64,000 nt of DNA from Paraburkholderia phenazinium (lineage in GTDB: Bacteria > Pseudomonadota > Gammaproteobacteria > Burkholderiales > Burkholderiaceae), in the NCBI RefSeq assembly GCF_900100735.1, contig NZ_FNCJ01000002.1, positions 248,001 through 312,000 on the forward strand. Direction: 5' to 3'. Positions 9,401-16,437 of this stretch are shown here, one piece after another. The notes under the pieces are model-generated. The model saw only the letters and a program-made list of their open reading frames with translations. It searched no databases and was not told where the DNA came from. The translations under genes were made by a program, and so were the position numbers. Position 1 is the stretch's first letter; every line of letters starts with the position of its first letter.

Positions 9401-12017
9401 GGCCACGAGCGCGCTGGTTGCGCTCGACACGGTCGCAGTCTGGACCCAGCCGCTTCCCTATGTACTGGGATGCGCGCGCGACGCATTCGAGTCGGCGCGT
9501 CCAAGCGGCGATCTGACCATGAGCTGCTATTCATGCAATCACATCGTCTCGGATCTGTTGACGATGGGCGTGCCGCTGGACCAGGTCGACAGGGAAATCG
9601 ACCTTGGCCTGTCGTTCGCAAGACGCGTGCGGTTCAAGGACGTCGAGGATATCCTCGAACTGCAGAAGCGCTACGTGCACAGTTTGACGGGCGGCCCCGG
9701 TTTGCCGGGCAACTTCGGGGTGGTGGTCGACGGACGCATGACGTTCGACGCCGACCTGCTCGACACCCAGATGGCGACGCTGCGCTTCTGGATCTGGCTG
9801 CTGAAAGGCGTCTCCTGTTATTTTCAGGGTGAGTACGAGCACGCGCGGTATTGTCTTGCCGAAGCCGGTGAACTGAAATGGGCGACCCCCGCGCATATCC
9901 ATCTGCTCGACTATCACTTTTATGCGGCGCTCAATCTCGCAAAGGTGTACTCGGCAGCGGACGAGGCGGCTGGCGCGGTGGCGCAAATCGAGCCGCATCT
10001 CGCGAGACTGAGGACTTGGGCGCAGCTCAATCCGCCGACCTTCCGCGACAAGCTGCTCCTGGTCGAGGCCGAAGTGGCACGGCTTAAGGGCACGCCGCTC
10101 GTCGCCATGGCGCTATACGAGCAGGCCGGCGTGGCCGGCTCGGAAAACGGCTTCAATCACAGCACCGCGCTCGCACACGAACTGGCGTCGGTTTGTTGCG
10201 AAGCAAGCGGTCTCTTCAGCGCGGCGCGCCACCATCGTCGCCACGCGATCGACAGCTACACGCGTTGGGGCGCTCTGGCCAAGGTCGCACAGCTCGAACG
10301 TGCCGGTCGTCCGGCACAGGTGTCGATCGAACGACCGGCGGCGTCGCGCCCCTCGGTTGAAATTGCCGATGCGCAGGCGCGGTTCGATCTCGTGTCTGCG
10401 CTGAAGTCGTCGCAGGCACTGTCCGAGGAGATCGTGCTCGACAAACTGATCCGCACACTTGTCACGCTGGCGATTGTTCACGCCGGTGCGCAGCGCGGTA
10501 TGTTGATCCTGTTGAAGGGCAATGTGCCGGTTGTCGAGGCGAGCGGGCAGGAGGCGCCAGATGGCGTTCAGGTGACGCTGAGCGTCGACGCGGTCACGCG
10601 TGAGCAGGTGCCGGGCTCCGTGGTCTACACGGCATTGCGCACACGCAAACCGGTCGTGGTGGATGACGTGCAACGCGATCCGCGCTTTTCGTTCGATGCG
10701 GCTTTCGCGAGCCGGTCAGTTCGCTCCGTGTGCTGTTTGCCGCTCGTCAAACAGGGCAACGCTGTCGGTGCGCTTTATCTGGAGAACAATCTGACCGCGG
10801 GCGTGTTCACGGAGAGCCGAACGTCCGTGCTCGAATTGCTCGCGGCGCAAGCGGCTATTTCACTCGAAACGGCGCGCCTCTACGCCGAGCTTCTGGCAGA
10901 AAACAAGCGGCGCCAGGAAACCGAAGCGGCTTTGCGTATGAGCGAGGAGGCGCTTGCGCTGGGACAACGGATCAGTCGTTCGGGAAGCTATATCTGGAAC
11001 GCGCTGACGGGTGAACGCTACTGGTCCAAAGAGCTTTACAACGTGTTCGGCCTGCCGATGGAAGAAGGGAGCTTGGGCACCCAGGCAATCCTGGAGCGGA
11101 TTCACCCGGAAGACGTCGGCGCCTACCAGGAGACCGTCGAGCGGGCCGCTCGCAATCGCGTGTCGTTTCGGCAGAAGTTCCGGGTTGTGACGCCGGAGGG
11201 CACCATTAAACATCTCGAAGTGCTCGGTGAACCGTCGGGCGTCAGCAACTTTGTCGGCGTGGTCACGGATTTCACTGATCGGCACACGACCGAACTGGCC
11301 CTGCAGAACGCCAAAATCGAACTGGCAAAGGCTTCGCGGGCGACCACCATGGGTGAACTGGCGGCCTCGATTGCGCACGAGATCAATCAGCCGCTGGCGT
11401 CGATCGTGTCGAACGCAAGTGCGGGCGTGCGCTGGCTCAACCGGCCGGTGCCGGACATTCCCGAAGCGCTGGGCGGCCTGCGCGATATCGTGAAGGACGG
11501 CAAGCGGGCGGGCGACATCATCCGGTCATTGCAGTCGCTGGCGAAGGAATCCAAGCCGAGCTTCGTCCCGATCCCGATCGACGGGGTCGTGCGTGAAGTG
11601 TTCGAACTGGCGGCCGCTGAAATCGAACAGCGGAGTCTGGCAGTCCGGCTCGATCTTTCGGCCGACTGTTCGGTGATGGCCGATCGGGTGCAGTTGCAGC
11701 AGGTGCTGTTCAACCTGGTCATGAACGCCGCGGATGCAATGAATCATCTCGACGCGAGGCAGCGCTGGCTGAGCGTGACCTCCTGCGTCAACGATCAGGG
11801 GATGGTGGTCGTATCGGTGCAAGACAATGGCAGTGGGATCGACGAGGAGATCGCCTCGCGCATCTTCGACGCTTTCTTTACGACAAAGGAAACCGGCATG
11901 GGGATGGGACTCGCGATCTGCAAATCCATCATCGATGCGCATGGCGGGACGCTCACAGCCGGGCCTGGCTACCCTCGTGGAACGGTCTTCGTGTTCACTC
12001 TGCCGGTGGCGGGCTAG
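6432..12017 (+). CDS. kinase-like/AAA/GAF/PAS/hybrid histidine kinase, 1861 aa
   Basis: Starts at TTG 6432, chosen for GGGAGA 6-7 nt upstream and the overlap with the preceding stop. Residues about 45-295 form a Ser/Thr-kinase-like domain with intact HRDIKPSN (147-154) and GTLAYMSPEQ. The VAIK lysine is absent (SWLVAVPA) and the DFG Asp is Gly167 (LLGFRD), so it is probably a pseudokinase. An AAA-type NTPase follows (Walker A GYSGAGKS 348-355, Walker B LILFFDD 473-479), then a long helical-repeat linker to about 1300, a GAF domain (about 1320-1480), a PAS fold (about 1505-1620) and a complete histidine kinase (H-box His1649, N-box Asn1765, DNGSGID, GMGMGLAI). It is cytoplasmic; no membrane segment was seen. 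The cognate regulator is likely trans-encoded because the adjacent receiver is decayed. Confidence 0.9.
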   Translation: MSTQALIEGFRGSSPDSGVTVHFDQVWFDQLSREALLVDGDIVRYRARSHDGVQSWLVAVPADVPSEAVSRRLQREFALAGKLDSAWAVRPLALIRLSRGPVLVYEDNGGALILPPADSTIAIGRFLRIAVGAARALRLAHTRGVLHRDIKPSNLIEAADGTIRLLGFRDALSQAGDSAAESADTLYGTLAYMSPEQARRAEGLADERSDLYSLGVTLYELLTGQLPFEAADAVEWVYNHVARQPADPRQYRRSFPSVLGSIVLKLLAKNAVERYQSAASLEADLRRCLADWNEMQHIVPFEPAAEDNVRNLAVTTRLFGRAQEYGALLDAFARNAQQGVAELIFVSGYSGAGKSELVRSVHRATAQTPTLFASGKLEQYGQNAPYAPLMQAIRSLFQRILGESDSELDRWREVLRDAIGLQGKLLVRFVPELEVVLGPQPDVTDLPPVEAQLRFQALITRLLSVFATQAHPLILFFDDVHWFDDATLNFIASFVATAEIRHVLLICAYRDNEVERSPKFKAFLTSLPNTGARVTTLAVTPLDTANVAALLADALHCDAAHVRPLAAVVYEKTGGNPFFVKQLLLALVDHQLISYDGATASWMWNIDRIGEYESSDNVVDLMVARLSRLPREAQAALRLLAFMGRRLDRSILARIDHADGAELEQRLHPAFEAGLIVSDRTGFAFAHDRIQEAAYELTPAAERGVEHARIARILLREFDVHAVQQSAFYLAHHIERAQAGGALGDLDADETTVFAKICLQAARHAKEAIAIQSALSYLDVAQRLFDASGLDYAQSLGFDMGVLRVQCHMLDANFEAVGTEIEKLFSHELSIVARALVYQLKSNMYQHLSDYEAAVETALDGVKLFGTYLPRHPQAVDVETAYSRLTESLKGRTIASLADLPTLHDEVIESEMNLLASIYAPASFVNERLGFLHLCRMVQLTIDHGITATSAHCLAWFGVYVAEFFGRYEEGFEFSRLARALVEERGFNTVATSALVALDTVAVWTQPLPYVLGCARDAFESARPSGDLTMSCYSCNHIVSDLLTMGVPLDQVDREIDLGLSFARRVRFKDVEDILELQKRYVHSLTGGPGLPGNFGVVVDGRMTFDADLLDTQMATLRFWIWLLKGVSCYFQGEYEHARYCLAEAGELKWATPAHIHLLDYHFYAALNLAKVYSAADEAAGAVAQIEPHLARLRTWAQLNPPTFRDKLLLVEAEVARLKGTPLVAMALYEQAGVAGSENGFNHSTALAHELASVCCEASGLFSAARHHRRHAIDSYTRWGALAKVAQLERAGRPAQVSIERPAASRPSVEIADAQARFDLVSALKSSQALSEEIVLDKLIRTLVTLAIVHAGAQRGMLILLKGNVPVVEASGQEAPDGVQVTLSVDAVTREQVPGSVVYTALRTRKPVVVDDVQRDPRFSFDAAFASRSVRSVCCLPLVKQGNAVGALYLENNLTAGVFTESRTSVLELLAAQAAISLETARLYAELLAENKRRQETEAALRMSEEALALGQRISRSGSYIWNALTGERYWSKELYNVFGLPMEEGSLGTQAILERIHPEDVGAYQETVERAARNRVSFRQKFRVVTPEGTIKHLEVLGEPSGVSNFVGVVTDFTDRHTTELALQNAKIELAKASRATTMGELAASIAHEINQPLASIVSNASAGVRWLNRPVPDIPEALGGLRDIVKDGKRAGDIIRSLQSLAKESKPSFVPIPIDGVVREVFELAAAEIEQRSLAVRLDLSADCSVMADRVQLQQVLFNLVMNAADAMNHLDARQRWLSVTSCVNDQGMVVVSVQDNGSGIDEEIASRIFDAFFTTKETGMGMGLAICKSIIDAHGGTLTAGPGYPRGTVFVFTLPVAG

Positions 12018-12105
12018 CGAAGCTGGATAAGCGGCGCGTTTAGCGCATTTGTCGCGGCGCGCACAGCGCGCCTTCACACCTTCGTATATCCACGCATTCA
12101 CTCGG

Positions 12106-12143
12106 CGAACCGCGCCCGCCCATGCAGCGGGCGCGGTTCGTTT
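12106..12143 (+). terminator. intrinsic terminator after the hybrid kinase
   Basis: A perfect 14-bp stem CGAACCGCGCCCGC (12106-12119) pairs with 12127-12140 across a 7-nt loop and is followed by TTTA. It lies 89 bp after the kinase stop, on the expected strand. Confidence 0.8.
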
Positions 12144-12175
12144 ACGTCCCGGAGAGGACTTTTCTTCTCCGAGCC

Positions 12176-12238
12176 AAACCTAGATATGAGGAAGCCAAAC
12201 CATTCGCAGCGTCCGTGAAACGGATGTAGGGATGGTTG
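12176..12238 (+). promoter_or_regulatory. 63-bp two-block element (site C)
   Basis: Block 1 is AAACCTAGATATGA (12176-12189) and block 2 is ATGTAGGGATGGTTG (12224-12238), with CCAAACCATT between them. The element at 47501-47563 has the same blocks with identical spacing: 13 of 14 and 13 of 15 bases match, while the 19-bp middle matches only 8. It lies 138 bp upstream of the exported hydrolase start. Conserved ends around a free middle suggest a binding site for a dimeric or cooperative regulator; the regulator is unknown. The remainder of 12018-12376 holds the terminator and no gene. Confidence 0.55.
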
Positions 12239-12376
12239 TAGCCATGCGCTTCGGATAACGTTCTTTCGTGGTTTGCCAGTGCTCGTGAGACGACTTGCAT
12301 CACGTTGATGCGACGGCGCGACACGGGGCAGTTTTCAAACGATCGGCTAAAAGCCGGTACTACGGAGCATAAAAAA

Positions 12377-13417
12377 ATGAAGAAAGTCGTTTCATTGATG
12401 GCTGTCGGTTCGGTGTTGCTAGCCGGTTCACTTGCGAGTGCTGCGTCGGCGGAAACGGTTCCGCAACTCGAGCCCACGACCCAGGCGTTTATCGACAAGC
12501 TAACCGCCGCCGGCGGCCCGCCGCTTTACACCATGACGCCGCAGGCCGCGCGCAAGGTATTGGACGATGTGCAGGCCGATCCGAACGGCAAACTCGCCCC
12601 AGCACAAGAAAAGGAAGTCACGCTGCCCGTCGGCCCGACCGGCAAGACACAGGTTCGCGTGATCCAGCCAGCCGACCTCAAGGGCGCCACGCCGGTCATC
12701 ATGTACTTCCACGGCGGCGGCTGGATTCTGGGTAACGCCGCAACGCACGATCGACTGGTCCGCGAGCTCGCGAACCGTGCGCATGCAACGGTCGTTTTTG
12801 TGGAATATGAACCTTCGCCGGAAGCGCAATTTCCGGTGGCGATCGAACAGGACTATGCCGCGACAAAATATGTCGCCGAGCATCCGCAAGAGTTCGACGT
12901 CGATGCAAGCCGTCTCGCTCTCGCCGGCGACAGCGTGGGCGGCAACATGGTGGCTGTCGTCGCACAGATGGCGAAAGAGCGTCATGGCCCGGCGATCCGC
13001 TTCCAGGCGATGTTCTACCCTGTGACCGATTACACGCTGGATGATTCGACCTATGAGGCGTTCCCGAACGGCCCGTGGCTCACGAAACCGGCGATGAAAT
13101 GGTTCTGGGACGCGTATCTCCCGAACGCAACTGAAGCGCAGGCCAACGACCCGCACGTCTCGCCGCTGCGGGCATCGCTCGACGCGCTCAAGGGCTTGCC
13201 GCCGGCACTCGTCATCACCGACGAGAACGATGTGTTGCGGCATGAGGGCGAGGCATATGCGCACAAGCTCGCGCAGGCCGGCGTCAATGTGACGGCTGTA
13301 CGGTTCCTCGGCACGATGCATGACTTCATGATGCTGAATCCGCTGCGCAATACGCCCGCTGCGCTGGGCGCCATGGCACTGGCAGGCAGCATGCTGGATC
13401 ATGCGCTCGCGAAGTAA
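12377..13417 (+). CDS. exported alpha/beta hydrolase, HSL-type esterase
   Basis: 346 residues from ATG 12377; CGGAG lies 9 nt upstream, and an in-frame ATG at 12305 lacks a signal peptide. Residues 1-25 form a Sec signal (KKVVSLMAVGSVLLAGSLASA, cleavage near ASA-E). The oxyanion motif HGGGW is at 112-116 and the nucleophile elbow GDSVGG places Ser186. Asp285 (ENDVLRHEG) and His315 (GTMHDF) complete the triad. This is the hormone-sensitive-lipase branch of periplasmic or secreted carboxylesterases; the natural ester is unknown. It is a single gene with its own terminator downstream and composite element C upstream. Confidence 0.88.
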   Translation: MKKVVSLMAVGSVLLAGSLASAASAETVPQLEPTTQAFIDKLTAAGGPPLYTMTPQAARKVLDDVQADPNGKLAPAQEKEVTLPVGPTGKTQVRVIQPADLKGATPVIMYFHGGGWILGNAATHDRLVRELANRAHATVVFVEYEPSPEAQFPVAIEQDYAATKYVAEHPQEFDVDASRLALAGDSVGGNMVAVVAQMAKERHGPAIRFQAMFYPVTDYTLDDSTYEAFPNGPWLTKPAMKWFWDAYLPNATEAQANDPHVSPLRASLDALKGLPPALVITDENDVLRHEGEAYAHKLAQAGVNVTAVRFLGTMHDFMMLNPLRNTPAALGAMALAGSMLDHALAK

Positions 13418-13425
13418 CTTCAAAG

Positions 13426-13452
13426 CGACATGCCGCGATCTGCGGCATGTCG
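13426..13452. terminator. perfect hairpin after the hydrolase
   Basis: CGACATGCCGC pairs with GCGGCATGTCG across a 5-nt loop, 9 bp after the hydrolase stop. There is no T-tract, so it may be an mRNA-end stabiliser rather than the terminator itself. Confidence 0.5.
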
Positions 13453-13508
13453 ATAGCCTTTGAGCGGTTGATTCGCCAGGATCCTTCTGATGAGGATCCG
13501 CAATTAAG

Positions 13509-13547
13509 ACGGCCGGCACTGCCTTGTGGGCAGCGCCGGCCGTTTTG
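13509..13547 (+). terminator. intrinsic terminator downstream of the hydrolase
   Basis: ACGGCCGGC (13509-13517) pairs with GCCGGCCGT (13535-13543), and CTGCC pairs with GGCAG inside. TTTT follows. It separates the hydrolase from the convergent efflux operon. Confidence 0.75.
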
Positions 13548-13636
13548 CAGCATTCGCGTTGCATGCGTGACATTCAAGCGCCGCAAAGGCGATCTCGACT
13601 CAGTTGCCGATTCGCACGACGCCGCCGGAGCGCGAC

Positions 13637-15106
13637 TTAATCCTGGTTTTGCGATGACGAGAGCGCCGTGCGATCCCATCCGCCGCCGAGCGCCTTCAGC
13701 AACTGCACGCTCGCATCCAGACGCCTCGCCTGAATCTGCGCTTCGGTTCGCTGGTTGGCCAGCGCGATGGTTTGCACGGTGACGACGTCGAGGTAACCGA
13801 CGGCGCCTGCCTGATAGCGGTTCTGGGTCAGCTCGAGCGAGCGTTCCGCAGCTGCCGTGGCGCGCCGCTGGCTTTGGGCTTCGCTGGCGAGCGTATCGAG
13901 CGCCGAGAGGTTGTCCTCGACCTGCTGGAGTGCGACGAGCACAGTCTGCCGGTAATCGGCCACCGAACCGTCGTATTGAGCCGTTGCACCCTTTAACGCG
14001 GCGTCGCGTTTGCCGCCGTCGAAGAGCGTGCCGACGAGTTGCGGACCGATCGACCAGAACAGACTCGGAGCCGTCAGCCACGGCGCAAAGAAGGTGCTTT
14101 CGAGACCGGCGCTGGCGCTCAGCGTGAGGTCTGGATAAAACGCCGCCTTCGCCTCGCCGATCTGCGCGTTGGCGGCGGCTACACGCCGTTCCGCTGCGGC
14201 GATGTCGGGCCGGCGTTCCAGCAGTTGCGACGGCAGCCCCGCCGGGATCTGCGGCACGGGGATCGACTCGACCCTCGGTGCCAGCGAAAACGACGAGGCG
14301 GGCACGCCGATCAGCGTCGCGATGGCATGGACCACCTCGGCGCGCTGGACCTCGATATCGCTTGCCTGCGAACGCGTGTCTTCCAGTTGCGTTTCGGCTT
14401 GCGCGGTCGCGGACGCGTCGATAGCGCCGTCGGCCAGTTGCTGTTTGAGGATGGCCAATGCCGCAGCGTAAGCGGTCACGCTGTCGTCGAGCAGCTTTTT
14501 CTGGATGTCGAGCGCACGCAGCGCGAAGTAATCGCTCGCCAAGTCGGTGCTCATGGAGAGATGGACCGCCTCGAGATCCGCTTCGCTTGCCTGGGCGTTG
14601 TCGTGCGCATTCACCACGGCGTCGCGTACCCGCCCGAACAGATCCGGTTCCCACGAAGCGGCGAGACCGAGCGAATAGTCGGGTACGGTCTGGCCGGCGA
14701 GCGAATGACCTTCCACGTTCTGCGAGAGGCGCGTGCGCGATTGCGCGGCGCCGGCCGTTATCGTGGGCAGAAAGCCCGCGTGCTGGTAGTCGATCATCGC
14801 GCGCGCCTGCTGCAATTGCGCGACCGCCTTCTTGATGGTTTGATTCGATACGGGCAACTGGTCTTCGAGCCGGTTCAATTCGGGGGCGTTGAAGAGCGTC
14901 CACCAGTCGCCGCGCGCGTGCGTGTCGCCAGGCGTTGCCACGGCCCAGCCAGGCGCCGCCTGCACGGGGCCAGCAGGCGCCGCGTAGCGAGCCGGCACGG
15001 CCGCCTCCGGGACGCTGTAGTGGGGCAAGGTCGAGCACGCCGTCAGCGCGCACGCGACGCCGAGGGCGAGCGTCTTGCGTCGGAATGTCACGGGCAGAGT
15101 GGGCAT
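13637..15106 (-). CDS. RND efflux outer-membrane lipoprotein, NodT family
   Basis: 489 residues. I chose ATG 15106 because AAGGAAG lies 6 nt upstream and the lipobox LTAC-S follows at residues about 21-25; a further ATG at 15133 lacks these. The body has the two-fold TolC/OprM repeat: WWTLFNAPELNRLEDQL near the start, and DYFALRALDIQKKLL with the later DGGKRDAALKGATAQYDGSV helices. It forms the outer-membrane duct of the pump encoded by the two genes upstream on the minus strand. It is the last gene of that operon. Confidence 0.9.
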   Translation of the reverse strand: MPTLPVTFRRKTLALGVACALTACSTLPHYSVPEAAVPARYAAPAGPVQAAPGWAVATPGDTHARGDWWTLFNAPELNRLEDQLPVSNQTIKKAVAQLQQARAMIDYQHAGFLPTITAGAAQSRTRLSQNVEGHSLAGQTVPDYSLGLAASWEPDLFGRVRDAVVNAHDNAQASEADLEAVHLSMSTDLASDYFALRALDIQKKLLDDSVTAYAAALAILKQQLADGAIDASATAQAETQLEDTRSQASDIEVQRAEVVHAIATLIGVPASSFSLAPRVESIPVPQIPAGLPSQLLERRPDIAAAERRVAAANAQIGEAKAAFYPDLTLSASAGLESTFFAPWLTAPSLFWSIGPQLVGTLFDGGKRDAALKGATAQYDGSVADYRQTVLVALQQVEDNLSALDTLASEAQSQRRATAAAERSLELTQNRYQAGAVGYLDVVTVQTIALANQRTEAQIQARRLDASVQLLKALGGGWDRTALSSSQNQD

Positions 15107-15132
15107 GGTCCGCTTCCTTGAGTGGGACGGCA

Positions 15133-16413
15133 TCAGCCGTGTGCGGCCGACGTGGCCGGGGCCGGCTTTGCGGCGGCGGCCGGGCGCATCACCTGCACGG
15201 CGTCGCCTGCTGTGACGGCGTCGCCAGGGTTGTCGATCGCGCGGTCGGACGCCGTGAGACCCGTGGCGATTTCCACATAGGTGCCGAAATCGCGGCCAAT
15301 GGTCACCGTCTTCAGCGCGACCTTGTTGTCGTCGCCGACCACCGCTACCGTCACGCCGCTCGGGCGGAACAGCAACGCGCTCACCGGCAGTTCGAGCGCG
15401 GGGTGCGCGGTATCCAGCGCGAGATGCACCTGCACGTAAGCGCCGGGACGCAGCGCGGCGTCCTTGTTGTCCACGTCGACTTCCACGCGCATCGTGCGGC
15501 TGGATGGATCGATCACGTCCGAACTGCGCGCGACCCGCGCCGGGAAGTGGCGGCCCGGATACTGCTGGGTCGTCAGATAGGCCTGGGTGCCCACGGTGAC
15601 GAAGCTCGCGTCGTTCTGCGGAATATCGGTGAAGGTGCGCAACACATCCGTCTGCGCGACGTGGAACAGTTCGTTGGCGGGCGCGGCAAGTCCCGGCGTT
15701 CCGCCTGCCGTGACCAGCGCGCCGACGTCCACGTTGCGCACGGTCACCACGCCGTCGAACGGCGCAGTGACTTTTTCATACGACACCATCTCGGTGAGCC
15801 GCGCGACGTTCGCCTGAGCCGATGCCAGCGTGGCGCGTTTAGCCTGCATGTCGGCGGTTTTTGTATCCGCGTCCTGTTGCGAAACGGACTGTGTTTGCAG
15901 CATCTGCTGCCAGCGTTGCGAGGTGGTGAGAGCGTAGTTGTAGTTGGCCTGCGCGGTGGCGGCGTCGGCGCGCGCTTGCTGCAATTGCGCGTCGAGCTCC
16001 GGTGTTTCGATGGTCGCGAGCAGTTGGCCCGCTTTCACCTTCGTGCCGATATCGACGTACCAGCGCTGAATATAGCCGCTGGTTCGCGCATACACGGAAG
16101 CATCCGCATAGGGCATGACGGCGCCGGGTAGAAGCAGCTCTTGCGAAGCCGGCGCGAGGCCCGGCGACACGACCTTGACGGTCAGCGCGCTTTGCGCGGC
16201 GACCTGTTCGCTGAGCGCCGAACCGGCTCGCAGACGAGGCACGATACCGATTATCAGCAGCACAGCGGCCACCCCCGTCAGAATCAGCGGCAGGCGGTAA
16301 CGGCGCCACGCGCGAGAGCGGACGGACGCGCGTGGCGGCGTCGCGCGCAGAGCCGGCAGGCCCGAGCTCGTGACCGCGCCGTCGTGTTCCGGATGGGTAT
16401 CAGGCGTGTTCAT
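15133..16413 (-). CDS. RND efflux periplasmic adaptor subunit
   Basis: 426 residues with AGGAA before the ATG. A cytoplasmic N-terminus of about 40 residues is followed by one membrane anchor (LPLILTGVAAVLLIIGIVP, about 41-59). Then come the lipoyl-type half motifs (ADASVYARTSGYIQRWYVDIGTKVKAGQLLATIETPE), a coiled-coil hairpin (about 135-205) and the second half (YEKVTAPFDGVVTVRNVDVGALV). This order defines HlyD/AcrA-type membrane fusion proteins. It links the permease at 16438-19629 to the outer-membrane lipoprotein gene directly downstream. Confidence 0.92.
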   Translation of the reverse strand: MNTPDTHPEHDGAVTSSGLPALRATPPRASVRSRAWRRYRLPLILTGVAAVLLIIGIVPRLRAGSALSEQVAAQSALTVKVVSPGLAPASQELLLPGAVMPYADASVYARTSGYIQRWYVDIGTKVKAGQLLATIETPELDAQLQQARADAATAQANYNYALTTSQRWQQMLQTQSVSQQDADTKTADMQAKRATLASAQANVARLTEMVSYEKVTAPFDGVVTVRNVDVGALVTAGGTPGLAAPANELFHVAQTDVLRTFTDIPQNDASFVTVGTQAYLTTQQYPGRHFPARVARSSDVIDPSSRTMRVEVDVDNKDAALRPGAYVQVHLALDTAHPALELPVSALLFRPSGVTVAVVGDDNKVALKTVTIGRDFGTYVEIATGLTASDRAIDNPGDAVTAGDAVQVMRPAAAAKPAPATSAAHG

Positions 16414-16437
16414 GATGGATTCCTGTCGTGGGCACTT

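Noticed and set aside
13326..15053. 575-residue minus-strand open frame
   Set aside because: Out-of-frame shadow of the NodT lipoprotein gene, which has a lipobox and clear family motifs in the other frame.
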